Part shown: in pieces, positions 1 to 7,945 of the stretch
Layout: each line of letters begins with the position of its first letter
Numbering within the stretch: position 1 is the first letter of the stretch
Assembly (NCBI GenBank): GCA_025928185.1
Contig: JAICKA010000017.1
Location: forward strand, 1-46,865
Direction: 5' to 3'
Source: Gemmatimonadaceae bacterium
Lineage (GTDB): Bacteria > Gemmatimonadota > Gemmatimonadetes > Gemmatimonadales > Gemmatimonadaceae
DNA: 46,865 nt
Notes under the pieces: generated by a model
Databases searched by the model: none
Told to the model about the DNA's origin: nothing
Seen by the model: only the letters and a program-made list of their open reading frames with translations
Position numbers and translations under genes: made by a program

Positions 1-2763
1 CCGCAAGGCATCGCGCGCACCGACCCGGGCGTCAAGAAGACCCTCGGCTTCACCGACATCGGCCGCTGGAACCGCATCAACAACGCGACGCTGTCGAACG
101 ACGGCAAGTGGATGGCGTACATCTACCAGCCGAACGAAGGCAACGGCACGCTGTACGTGCGTCCGTTCGGCGGCGGCAAGACGTATACGATTGCCGTCGG
201 ATCGGCGCCCGTGTTCTCCGACGACTCGCGCTACGTCGGCTACTTCGTGAGTCCGCCGGAGTCGGCCAGCCGCGCGGGCCGGGGCGCTCGCGGCGGCGGC
301 GGCGGTCGCGGGGGTCGCGGCGCTGAAACCGAAGGCGACAATACGCCGTCGCGGCGATTCGAGCTGCTCGATCTCGCCAGCGGGGCGACGTACACCGTGC
401 CCGGCGCCGCGACATTCAAGTTCTCGAAAGGTTCGAAGTTCGTGGCGATCCACACGAGGCCGGCGACCGGCGCGAAGGTCAAAGGCGCCGACCTCCTTCT
501 CCGCGAGCTCGCTACAGGCATCACGCAGAACATCGGCAACGTCAACCTGTACGATTTCGACGACGATGGCGGCGTGCTCGCCTACACCGTCGACGCGGCG
601 GACCGGATCGGCAACGGCGTCTACACCATCGACCTCGGCACGAATCAGTCGAAAGTGCTCAGCTCCGGCGCGGCAGATTACGATCAGTTGACGTGGTCCG
701 GCACGGGCACGTCGCTCGCCGCGCTGCGCGGCGACAAGAAGAAGGAGAACACTCAGCGCGACAACACGCTCCTCGTCTGGAAGGATGCGAGCGCCCCCGC
801 GCCGCATGCCGTCGAGTACGATCCGTCGAAGGACGCGACGTTCCCGAAGGGCTACGTGGTGAGTGAGCTCGGCGCGCTGCGCTGGACGCCCGATGGCTCT
901 CGCCTGTTCGTCGGCCTCAAGGAGCAGACGGAAGCAACGCCGCCGAGCACTGGCCCCAAGGCGAACGTCGACGTATGGCACTGGAAGGACGCCGAGATTC
1001 AGTCCGTGCAGATGGTCCGTCTCGCCGCCGCGCGCCGCGCCACGCTGACCGCGGCCTTCGATCCGTCCGCCGACAAGCTCGTGCAGCTCGCCGATACGGT
1101 GATGCTCAACGTCACGCCAACCGGGGATTCGCATTGGGCCATCGGCCGCATCGATACGACGTATCGTGGCGAAGTGGCGTGGGGCGGCAGCCGCGCCGAC
1201 TACTATCGCGTGAACACTGCGACTGGCGAGCGTTCGCTCATCGACACTAGCCTCATGCGCACGATGGGCAGCTCGCCCGATGGGCACTGGTTTCTGTATC
1301 TCAAGAACGGCCAGGTCTACTCGTACGACGTTCGCTCCGGCAAGCGCACGCAACTCGCCGCCAGCGACAAGGTGAGCTTCGTCGACGAGACTGACGATCA
1401 TCCGTACGAAAGGCCGATCTACGGCGTCGCGGGCTGGTCGAAGGATGGAAAGTCGGTGATCCTCGATCACCGCTACGATCTCTGGGACGTGCCGCTCGAC
1501 GGCGGCCACGCGGTCAATCTCACGCATGGCTCGGGTGACGCGCAGCAGATCCAGTTCCGCCTCGTGCGCCTCGATCAGCCGGCCCGTGGGCGCGGCGGAC
1601 GCGGTGCGTTCGCCGCCGCGTCGGACGACGAGGATCAGGGCGTCGACCTGTCGAAGCCGTTGCTGCTCTCGGCCTACGGCGAATGGACGAAGAAATCGGG
1701 CTACTACACGCTGGCGCCGGGCGGCACGCCGAAGCCGCTCGTCTACGACGACGAGATGATCGGTCAGGCGCAGAAGGCAAAGAACGCCGATCGCGTCATC
1801 TTCACGCGCCAGACGTTCAGCGAATCACCCGACTATTGGACGGCCACGACGTCGTTCGAGTCGCCGACGAAGGTGACCGACGCCAACCCGTTCCTCGGCG
1901 AGTACGCCTGGGGCAAGCGGATTCTCGTCGATTTCAAGAACAGTAAAGGCCAGCACCTGCAGGGCACGCTCACGCTGCCCGCCAACTACCAGCCGGGCAA
2001 GAAGTATCCGATGCTCGTCTATTTCTACGAGACCCTGTCGAACACGCTGCATCAATTCGCGATGCCCGTGTTCGACGACCGGCCGCACTTCGCCGAGTAC
2101 GCGAGCGGCGGCTATCTCGTGTTCTCGCCGGACATCGTGTACGAGACGGGCAAGCCGGGCAGCTCGGCCCTCGACTGCGTGACGAGCGGCGTGAAGAAGG
2201 TGATCGAAATGGGCTATGCGGATCCCCAGCACATCGGTCTGCAGGGACACAGCTGGGGCGGATACGAGACGTCGTTCATCCTCACGCAGACCGACATGTT
2301 CGCCGCCGTCGTGACCGGCGCCCCGCCAACGGATCTCGTGAGCTTCTACGACGAGCTGTACAAGAGCACCGGTACCGTGCAGCAGGGCATCATGGAGCTC
2401 GGACAGGTGCGCATGGGCCCGAACGCGACGCCGTGGACGACTCCCGAGCTGTACAAGAGTCAGTCGCCAATCGAGCACGTGCAGAACATCAAGACGCCGT
2501 TCCTCATCCTCCAGGGGACGGCGGACGGCGCGGTCGACTGGGATCAGGGTTTGGAGTTCTATAATGCCGCGCGGCGTTGGGGCAAGCACGTGATCTTCCT
2601 GTCGTACCCCGACGAGCAGCACCACCTCACGCGCAAGGAGAACCAGAAGGACTTCCAGGTGCGCATGCGGCAGTTCTTCGATCACTACCTGATGGGCGCG
2701 CCGGAGCCGAAGTGGATGAGCGACGGCGTGCCGCAAACCGAGAAGGGCGGTCCGATCAGGTAG
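1..2763 (+). CDS. S9 family serine peptidase (prolyl oligopeptidase/DPP type), 5' partial
   Basis: The reading frame is open from base 1, so the N-terminus lies outside the window; 920 codons are visible. The first two thirds look like a beta-propeller of the S9 family. The last 270 or so residues are the alpha/beta hydrolase domain. The nucleophile motif GHSWGGYE has its Ser codon at 2251. The acid is in GTADGAVDWDQ (Asp codon 2524) and the histidine in DEQHHL (about 2620-2625), so the triad appears complete. Two Arg/Gly-rich low-complexity insertions sit in the propeller, near 271-327 and 1582-1611. It probably is an exported or periplasmic peptidase degrading peptides, but the signal peptide cannot be seen. 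The 3' end overlaps the convergent amidase gene by 8 bp. The family assignment is firm; substrate preference is unknown. Confidence 0.93.
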   Translation, partial: PQGIARTDPGVKKTLGFTDIGRWNRINNATLSNDGKWMAYIYQPNEGNGTLYVRPFGGGKTYTIAVGSAPVFSDDSRYVGYFVSPPESASRAGRGARGGGGGRGGRGAETEGDNTPSRRFELLDLASGATYTVPGAATFKFSKGSKFVAIHTRPATGAKVKGADLLLRELATGITQNIGNVNLYDFDDDGGVLAYTVDAADRIGNGVYTIDLGTNQSKVLSSGAADYDQLTWSGTGTSLAALRGDKKKENTQRDNTLLVWKDASAPAPHAVEYDPSKDATFPKGYVVSELGALRWTPDGSRLFVGLKEQTEATPPSTGPKANVDVWHWKDAEIQSVQMVRLAAARRATLTAAFDPSADKLVQLADTVMLNVTPTGDSHWAIGRIDTTYRGEVAWGGSRADYYRVNTATGERSLIDTSLMRTMGSSPDGHWFLYLKNGQVYSYDVRSGKRTQLAASDKVSFVDETDDHPYERPIYGVAGWSKDGKSVILDHRYDLWDVPLDGGHAVNLTHGSGDAQQIQFRLVRLDQPARGRGGRGAFAAASDDEDQGVDLSKPLLLSAYGEWTKKSGYYTLAPGGTPKPLVYDDEMIGQAQKAKNADRVIFTRQTFSESPDYWTATTSFESPTKVTDANPFLGEYAWGKRILVDFKNSKGQHLQGTLTLPANYQPGKKYPMLVYFYETLSNTLHQFAMPVFDDRPHFAEYASGGYLVFSPDIVYETGKPGSSALDCVTSGVKKVIEMGYADPQHIGLQGHSWGGYETSFILTQTDMFAAVVTGAPPTDLVSFYDELYKSTGTVQQGIMELGQVRMGPNATPWTTPELYKSQSPIEHVQNIKTPFLILQGTADGAVDWDQGLEFYNAARRWGKHVIFLSYPDEQHHLTRKENQKDFQVRMRQFFDHYLMGAPEPKWMSDGVPQTEKGGPIR

Positions 2764-4444
2764 ACGACAGATCGGCCCCCACGGCGAACGTCGGCGCGTG
2801 TCGCGCCGGCGCCGCCTGCTCGAATGCGTAGGCGAGCGAAAGCAGGCGCTGCTCGGTCCACGCGGTGCCGACGAAGGACAGACCGACCGGCAGGCCGCGC
2901 ACGAAGCCCATCGGCACCGTCACGTGTGGATAGCCGGCGACAGCGGCGGGTGCGGTGAATGACCCGCCGCCGCCCGGATCTCCGTTCACCAGATCGATCA
3001 GCGGTGACGGCTGCTGCGTCGGCGCGACGATCGCGTCGAGATGGTACTTCGTGAGCGTCGCGTCGATGCCCTGCGCGCGCATCAGCCGGCGATTGCGGGC
3101 GAGGTCATCGCGGTACTTCTTCTCGGTGAGCGGCCCCTTCTCCTGCGCGCTGATCATGATGTCCTGGCCGAAATAGCGCAGCTCGCGCGCGGCATTCGCG
3201 TTATTGAATGCGATCACCTGGGCAAGCGACCGTACGCGGACCTCGGGCTTGAGCTGGCCGAGGTACTTGTTCAGATCCGCCTTGAACTCGTACAGCAGCA
3301 GGTCGAGCTCCGAGTCGTCCGTCTGGCCGGCGGTCGCGATGTCGGCCGGATCGACGATCGTCGCGCCGCGCTGCCGCATGAGATCCAGTGCGTGTTCGAA
3401 CACCCGGTCGGTCGGCTCGCTGTAGCCGGTGTAGTGCTTGCGCGCGACTCCGATCCGCGCGCCGCGAAGCGCGTTCCTGTCCAGACCTGACGCATAGTCG
3501 GTGCGTGCATGGCCGCGACTGTCGGCCGTCGCCGCGTCGCGCGGATCGATACCGGTGAGCGCGCCGAGCAGGATGGCCGCATCGCGCACCGTGCGCGCCA
3601 TCGGGCCGGCGGTGTCCTGGCTGTGGGCGATCGGAATGATGCCCGAGCGGCTCACCAGCCCGAGCGTCGGCTTCAGGCCGACGAGCGCCGCGGCCGCCGA
3701 CGGTGACGTGACCGAACCGTCGGTCTCGGTTCCCACCGCGACCGCGCATAGACTGGCTGCCGCCGCGGAGCCCGACCCGGAGCTCGAGCCGGACGGCGAA
3801 CGATCGAGCGCGTACGGATTCCGCGTCTGTCCGCCGCGGCCGCTCCAGCCGCTCGATGAATGCGATGAGCGGAAGTTGGCCCATTCGCTCAGGTTCGTCT
3901 TGCCGAGGATCACCGCGCCGGCCGCGCGCAACTGCGCGGCGACGAACGAATCGCGCGGCGCGATGTTGTTCGCCAGCGCCAGCGAGCCCGCCGATGTGTG
4001 CATGCGGTCCGCGGTGTCGATGTTGTCCTTGATCAGCACCGGAATCCCGTGCAGCGGGCCGCGGAGATGTCCCGCCTTGCGTTCGGCGTCGCGCTGTCGC
4101 GCGATCGTGTGTGCGTCGGGATTCAGCTCGAGGATGGCGTTGATCGCCGGCCCATGCTTGTCGATCGCCTCGATGCGATCGAGGTACTGATTCACCAGCG
4201 TCGACGAGCTCTCGCGCCCGTCGCGCATGCGCGCCTGCAGATCGTCGATCGTCAGCTCGTCGAGCGGCGCTGCGGCCGTCGGCGCCGTACCGGGTGCGCC
4301 ATTCGGTGAGGTGTCGCGCGCCAGCAGCTGCCCAGCATGCCCCCGGCCGCCCACCGCAACCGCGCCGGCGATCGCGGACGCCATGAAGCCGCGCCGCGAC
4401 AGGGAAGAGCTCGTTGCGTGCCGCTCGTCGTTCGAATTGCTCAT
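2756..4444 (-). CDS. Tat-exported amidase signature family enzyme
   Basis: This 562-residue protein hydrolyses or transfers amide bonds by family. The Ser-cisSer-Lys triad is visible: Lys139 in HGIPVLIKDN, the cis-Ser near 221 in a Ser/Gly-rich stretch, and the nucleophile Ser244 in GTETDGS. The N-terminus carries a twin-arginine signal (SRRGF at 16-20, then a hydrophobic run), so it is probably exported folded. The start at 4444 was chosen because it directly precedes the Tat signal and because ATG overlaps the stop of the upstream gene as ATGA, suggesting translational coupling. An in-frame extension to 4735 would run through that neighbour and has no amidase-like sequence. It resembles exported amidases more than GatA, since no gatB or gatC is nearby. 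Substrate unknown. Confidence 0.93.
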   Translation of the reverse strand: MSNSNDERHATSSSLSRRGFMASAIAGAVAVGGRGHAGQLLARDTSPNGAPGTAPTAAAPLDELTIDDLQARMRDGRESSSTLVNQYLDRIEAIDKHGPAINAILELNPDAHTIARQRDAERKAGHLRGPLHGIPVLIKDNIDTADRMHTSAGSLALANNIAPRDSFVAAQLRAAGAVILGKTNLSEWANFRSSHSSSGWSGRGGQTRNPYALDRSPSGSSSGSGSAAAASLCAVAVGTETDGSVTSPSAAAALVGLKPTLGLVSRSGIIPIAHSQDTAGPMARTVRDAAILLGALTGIDPRDAATADSRGHARTDYASGLDRNALRGARIGVARKHYTGYSEPTDRVFEHALDLMRQRGATIVDPADIATAGQTDDSELDLLLYEFKADLNKYLGQLKPEVRVRSLAQVIAFNNANAARELRYFGQDIMISAQEKGPLTEKKYRDDLARNRRLMRAQGIDATLTKYHLDAIVAPTQQPSPLIDLVNGDPGGGGSFTAPAAVAGYPHVTVPMGFVRGLPVGLSFVGTAWTEQRLLSLAYAFEQAAPARHAPTFAVGADLSST

Positions 4445-5265
4445 TTTGGTTTTGCGTCGAGGGATTGATCCACCACGAAGCTGCCGACGTCCTGCTGATA
4501 TTCCACACCGGGCTTGAGCACGATGAACAGCGCGTTGTTGCCGTGCACGAGCGAGTTGGAAGTGTCCCAGCAATCCTTGTAGGACATCGACTCGATGTGC
4601 TCCGGCGCGATCTCCGACAGCACGGTGATCGGGATATACGAGATTTGCGCGTCCGGCGGCATGCCGACGTTGGCGTGCGTCGCCGCCATCCCGATCGGGA
4701 GCAGCGGCAGCACGACGCGCTTGCCATTCACCCACACGTCCTGAATGCCGGGACAGCCGCCGCGGCTCGTCAGCATGTCCGGCCGCAACTTTTTCACGAT
4801 GTCGAATGCGTCGAACAGCGGGCGCGGCGAGTTGGCGATCGCGTCCGCATCGATGAAGTAGCTCTTCCGTTTGAGATCCGCGTCCGCCGTCACGCGCACG
4901 GCGGCCAGCGATGCCGTCGGATGCGCCACCATGATGTCGACATCGAGTGTCTGGTGCGGCTTCACGCTCACGAATCGGTCGCCGCGCGAGTAGCCGATCT
5001 TGCGCATCACCACCTGCACGTCGGTGCCGTCGCCGGACAGGTCGATCGCCAGGTCGGCGCGCCCCGCGTCATCCGTGGTGCCGCGCGCGATCACGTCGTT
5101 CAATCCTTCCACGACGGTGAGCTCCGCCGCAGGGATGGGAACGCCCGTCGAGTCCTCCGCCGTGACGTGAAGGACGGTCGGCTGCTGCGCGCGCGCTCCG
5201 GCAGCGATACACGTGAGTGCGGCCGCGACGGCGGCGATGCGGGAACAGAACTGAGCGACGCGCAT
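4441..5265 (-). CDS. Secreted protein with carboxypeptidase-regulatory-like domain and TonB-plug-like segment
   Basis: The 274-residue product begins with a clear Sec signal (MRVAQFCSRIAAVAAALTC, cleavage near ARAQ). Residues about 28-120 look like a carboxypeptidase regulatory-like (transthyretin-type) beta domain. The following part, with RPLFDAFDIVKKLRPDML, WVNGKR and GNNALFIVLKPG, resembles the plug region of TonB-dependent receptors, but there is no outer-membrane barrel. The start at 5265 is supported by a strong Shine-Dalgarno AGGAGGAG a few bases upstream. Its stop overlaps the amidase start as ATGA. Such barrel-less proteins are seen in Bacteroidota and Gemmatimonadota, but no function is assigned. 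It may bind a ligand or anchor the amidase; that is inference. Confidence 0.8.
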   Translation of the reverse strand: MRVAQFCSRIAAVAAALTCIAAGARAQQPTVLHVTAEDSTGVPIPAAELTVVEGLNDVIARGTTDDAGRADLAIDLSGDGTDVQVVMRKIGYSRGDRFVSVKPHQTLDVDIMVAHPTASLAAVRVTADADLKRKSYFIDADAIANSPRPLFDAFDIVKKLRPDMLTSRGGCPGIQDVWVNGKRVVLPLLPIGMAATHANVGMPPDAQISYIPITVLSEIAPEHIESMSYKDCWDTSNSLVHGNNALFIVLKPGVEYQQDVGSFVVDQSLDAKPK

Positions 5266-5267
5266 GA

Positions 5268-5275
5268 CTCCTCCT
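5268..5275 (-). promoter_or_regulatory. Strong ribosome binding site for the plug-like protein
   Basis: The minus strand reads AGGAGGAG two bases before the ATG at 5265. It fixes the start of the 274-residue secreted protein rather than the in-frame extension to 5436. Confidence 0.7.
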
Positions 5276-5344
5276 GCTGACAAAGATCGACGAATGCTGA
5301 ACCGCTTCTTCAGTACACCCGTCGCCGGTCGATGGCCGAATGCT

Positions 5345-6313
5345 CTACGGCACCAGCACCACCTTGCCGGTCGTCCTGCGTTCGGCGAGTGCGCGGTGCG
5401 CGTCGGCGGCCTGGTCGAGCGCCAGCTCCTCGCCAATCCGCACCGATAACGCGCCGCTCTCCACCCAACCCAATACTTCGTCCATTCGTTCGACCAACTC
5501 GCGCCGCGTGACCACGTAATCGTTGAGGGTGGGTCGCGTGAGGTAGAGCGAGCCTTTGCGGTTCAGAATCTGTGGATCGAATGGCGGCACTGGCCCGCTG
5601 GACTGCCCGAAAAGCACCAGCATTCCGCGCGCCGCCAGCGAATCGAGCGACTTGTCGAACGTGGTGCGGCCAACCGAGTCGTACACCACCTGCACGCCGG
5701 CGCCATGCGTGATGCGCCGCGTCTCCGCGGCAAAATCCTCACTGGTGTAGTCGATGAGCTCGTCGGCACCCGCCTCGCGCGCCAGCTTCCGCTTTTCGGC
5801 GGTTGACGCGGTGCCGATCACGAAGGCGCCACGCCGCTTTGCCATCTGGCAGAGCAGGAGTCCCACACCGCCCGCGGCGGCATGCACCAGCGCGTGATGG
5901 CGCGGCGAGAGCGGATAGGTGGACGTCGAGAGATAGTGGGCGGTGAGCCCCTGGAGGCACACCGCAGCCGCGACGCGCGTGCTCACCTGATCCGGAATCT
6001 GCACCGCACGCTCGGCCGCGACCACCGCCTGCTCGGCGTACGCGCCCTTCACACTTTGCGAAACAACTCGGTCTCCGGCAGCGAAGCCGGTCACTCCGTT
6101 GCCCACTCCGCGCACCACGCCCGCCGCCTCGGAGCCGGGAATGAACGGCAGCGGCCTCGGGTACAATCCCTCGCGCTGATAGATCTCGATGAAGTTGACG
6201 CCGATCGCCTCGACGTCGATCAGCAGCTCACCCGGGCCCGGCACCGGCGCCGGCACGTCCTCCACCCGCAATACTTCCGGTCCGCCAGTTTCGTGAACTC
6301 TGATTGCCTTCAT
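5345..6313 (-). CDS. NADPH:quinone oxidoreductase (zeta-crystallin-like, zinc-free MDR)
   Basis: This 322-residue cytoplasmic enzyme belongs to the medium-chain dehydrogenase/reductase superfamily. It starts MKAIRVHETGGPEVLRV, typical of quinone oxidoreductases, which reduce quinones or enones with NADPH. The GroES-like part occupies residues 1-130. The nucleotide-binding loop AAAGGVGLLLCQMAK follows at about 145-160, with the Rossmann fold after it. The cysteine/histidine set of zinc alcohol dehydrogenases is absent. A long purine-rich tract lies directly upstream as ribosome-binding region. It follows the acyl-CoA dehydrogenase gene with a 29-bp spacer, so co-transcription is likely. Exact substrate unknown. 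Confidence 0.92.
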   Translation of the reverse strand: MKAIRVHETGGPEVLRVEDVPAPVPGPGELLIDVEAIGVNFIEIYQREGLYPRPLPFIPGSEAAGVVRGVGNGVTGFAAGDRVVSQSVKGAYAEQAVVAAERAVQIPDQVSTRVAAAVCLQGLTAHYLSTSTYPLSPRHHALVHAAAGGVGLLLCQMAKRRGAFVIGTASTAEKRKLAREAGADELIDYTSEDFAAETRRITHGAGVQVVYDSVGRTTFDKSLDSLAARGMLVLFGQSSGPVPPFDPQILNRKGSLYLTRPTLNDYVVTRRELVERMDEVLGWVESGALSVRIGEELALDQAADAHRALAERRTTGKVVLVP

Positions 6314-6315
6314 CA

Positions 6316-6342
6316 GCCCTCCCCTCTCCTCTCTCCCCTCAC
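6316..6342 (-). promoter_or_regulatory. Polypurine spacer with ribosome binding site
   Basis: The 29-bp gap between the acyl-CoA dehydrogenase stop and the quinone oxidoreductase start is nearly pure purine on the coding (minus) strand, with several overlapping GAGG/GGAG units. At least one will serve as Shine-Dalgarno. The unusual length of the tract is noted as a finding. Confidence 0.5.
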
Positions 6343-7509
6343 CTATCTGAGCATTGCCTTCGCGATCGTCTGCAGCTGCATGTTGCTCGTTCCCTCGTAG
6401 ATCGCGCCGATCTTTGCGTCGCGATAGAACTTCTCGGCGGGATAATCCTTCGTGTACCCGTATCCGCCGAACAGCTCGAGCGAGATCGACGTCACGCGCT
6501 CGGCCACTTGCGACGAGAAGAGCTTGGCCATCGCGCCCTCCATCGCAATGTCGCGCCCCGCGTCCTTGAGGCGTGCCGCGTTGTACACCATCAGCCGCGC
6601 TGCCTCGAGCTCGGTGCGCGCCTGCGCAAGCTGGAACTGGACCGCCTGGAAGTCGGACAGCTTCTTCCCGAATTGCGCGCGCTCCTTCACGTACTCCGTG
6701 GCCGCGTGCAGCGCGCCGGAGGCGACACCGATCATCTGCGCGCCGATGCCAACGCGCCCTTCGTTCAGCGTCTCGATCGCGATCTTGTACCCCTGACCCA
6801 CCGGGCCGAGCACGTTCACGTCCGGTACTTCGACGTCGTCAAGTATCAGCTCCGTCGTGCTCGAGGCGCGAATGCCGAGCTTGTCCTCCTTCTTGCCGAC
6901 GCTGAAACCCTTGAAGCCGCGTTCGACGACGAACGCCGTGATGCCCTTGTAGCCCGCCTGTGGATTCGCGTTGGCGAAGATCACGTAGATCTGCGCCTCG
7001 GCGCCGTTCGTGATCCACATCTTGCGGCCGTTGAGAATCCAGCGATCGCCCTTCTTCGTCGCGCGTGCCTGCATGCCGAACGCGTCGGATCCGGAGCTCG
7101 GTTCGGACAGCGCGTACGCGCCGACCTTCTCGCCCGTGAGCTGCGGCAGGTACGTCGACTTGATGTAGTCGCTGCCGTAGCGGCGGATCGGGTAGTTCAC
7201 GAGCGTGTTCTGCACGTCCATGAGGATCGCGGCAGCAGGATCGAACTTGCTGATCTCCTCGACGCCGAGTGCGACCATGAACAGCGAGCCGTCGGCGCCG
7301 CCGTATTCGTCGGCGACCTCGATGCCCATCAGGCCCATCTCGAAGAACTTTGCGATCAGCGCGGGATCGAGCTTGCCGTCGCGCTCCATCTGCTGCACGC
7401 GTGGGCGAACTTCCTCGGCGGCAAATCCCGCGACGGCGTCGCGGAACATCGTCTCGTCATCGGACAGGATGGTCAACGGCGCGTTGACCAGCGACAGGTC
7501 AGTAGGCAT
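6343..7509 (-). CDS. Acyl-CoA dehydrogenase (short/branched-chain type)
   Basis: The 388-residue flavoprotein oxidises acyl-CoA to enoyl-CoA, passing electrons to ETF. The family pattern is complete: an N-terminal helical domain, the signature ALSEPSSGSDA near 135-145, the FAD-contacting KMWITNGA near 165-172, and a C-terminal helical domain. The catalytic base is Glu372 in IYEGTSNMQLQTIA, the position used by short- and branched-chain members. FGGYGYTKDYPAEKFYRD is also typical. The start at 7509 lies 19 bp downstream of the chelatase gene's stop codon, which suggests a shared transcript. Branched-chain amino acid or short-chain fatty acid breakdown is likely, but the exact acyl chain cannot be read from sequence. 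Confidence 0.95.
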   Translation of the reverse strand: MPTDLSLVNAPLTILSDDETMFRDAVAGFAAEEVRPRVQQMERDGKLDPALIAKFFEMGLMGIEVADEYGGADGSLFMVALGVEEISKFDPAAAILMDVQNTLVNYPIRRYGSDYIKSTYLPQLTGEKVGAYALSEPSSGSDAFGMQARATKKGDRWILNGRKMWITNGAEAQIYVIFANANPQAGYKGITAFVVERGFKGFSVGKKEDKLGIRASSTTELILDDVEVPDVNVLGPVGQGYKIAIETLNEGRVGIGAQMIGVASGALHAATEYVKERAQFGKKLSDFQAVQFQLAQARTELEAARLMVYNAARLKDAGRDIAMEGAMAKLFSSQVAERVTSISLELFGGYGYTKDYPAEKFYRDAKIGAIYEGTSNMQLQTIAKAMLR

Positions 7510-7528
7510 GTGGCTGGTGAAGTGTCGT

Positions 7529-7909
7529 CTACTCGGGCGCGTGCACGAGCGGAACGCCGGCGCGAATTGCGATCAGCTCGCCGAGCTTCTCGTGCACGCC
7601 GAAGGGCTCGGTCACACGAAAGTCGACGTCGGGATGTGCGCGCGCCGCCTCGGCTACGAGTCGCGGAATGTCGCGCGTCACATGCTTGCCCGGCGAGAGC
7701 ATGTACGGAAACGCGATGACTTCCGTGGCGCCGCCATCGACACACGCGACAAACCCCTGCTCGATCGTCGGCTCGGCGAGCTCCATGTGCGCGTGGCGCA
7801 CGAGCACGTCGTCACCGACCATCTGTTGGAGGAGATTCGCGGCGGCACCGAGCATCCGGTTGGCTTCGTCCCGCTGCGAGCCATGGTCGATGATGAGAAT
7901 CGCGCGCAT
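7529..7909 (-). CDS. Short CbiX/SirB-type sirohydrochlorin chelatase-like protein
   Basis: The 126-residue protein matches the small class II chelatases that insert cobalt or iron into sirohydrochlorin for B12 or siroheme synthesis. It opens MRAILIIDHGSQRDEAN with the metal-binding His9, and has the second histidine, His76, in PYMLSPGKHVTRD. EPTIEQGF near 46-53 is also characteristic. The length matches the single-domain CbiX(S) form, which works as a dimer. It sits between the GNAT-deacetylase fusion and the acyl-CoA dehydrogenase, and no other tetrapyrrole gene is next to it. B12-dependent MetH is encoded about 5 kb upstream on the same strand. Whether it handles Co or Fe, or another substrate, is open. 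Confidence 0.88.
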   Translation of the reverse strand: MRAILIIDHGSQRDEANRMLGAAANLLQQMVGDDVLVRHAHMELAEPTIEQGFVACVDGGATEVIAFPYMLSPGKHVTRDIPRLVAEAARAHPDVDFRVTEPFGVHEKLGELIAIRAGVPLVHAPE

Positions 7910-7945
7910 ATCCTGGGAATATACCGGCCGAGCGCGGCCGCGGAA

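Noticed and set aside
3501-4190. Long plus-strand open frame over the amidase gene
   Set aside because: It is antisense to a gene with complete amidase motifs and shows only arginine- and alanine-rich sequence typical of GC-rich shadow frames.
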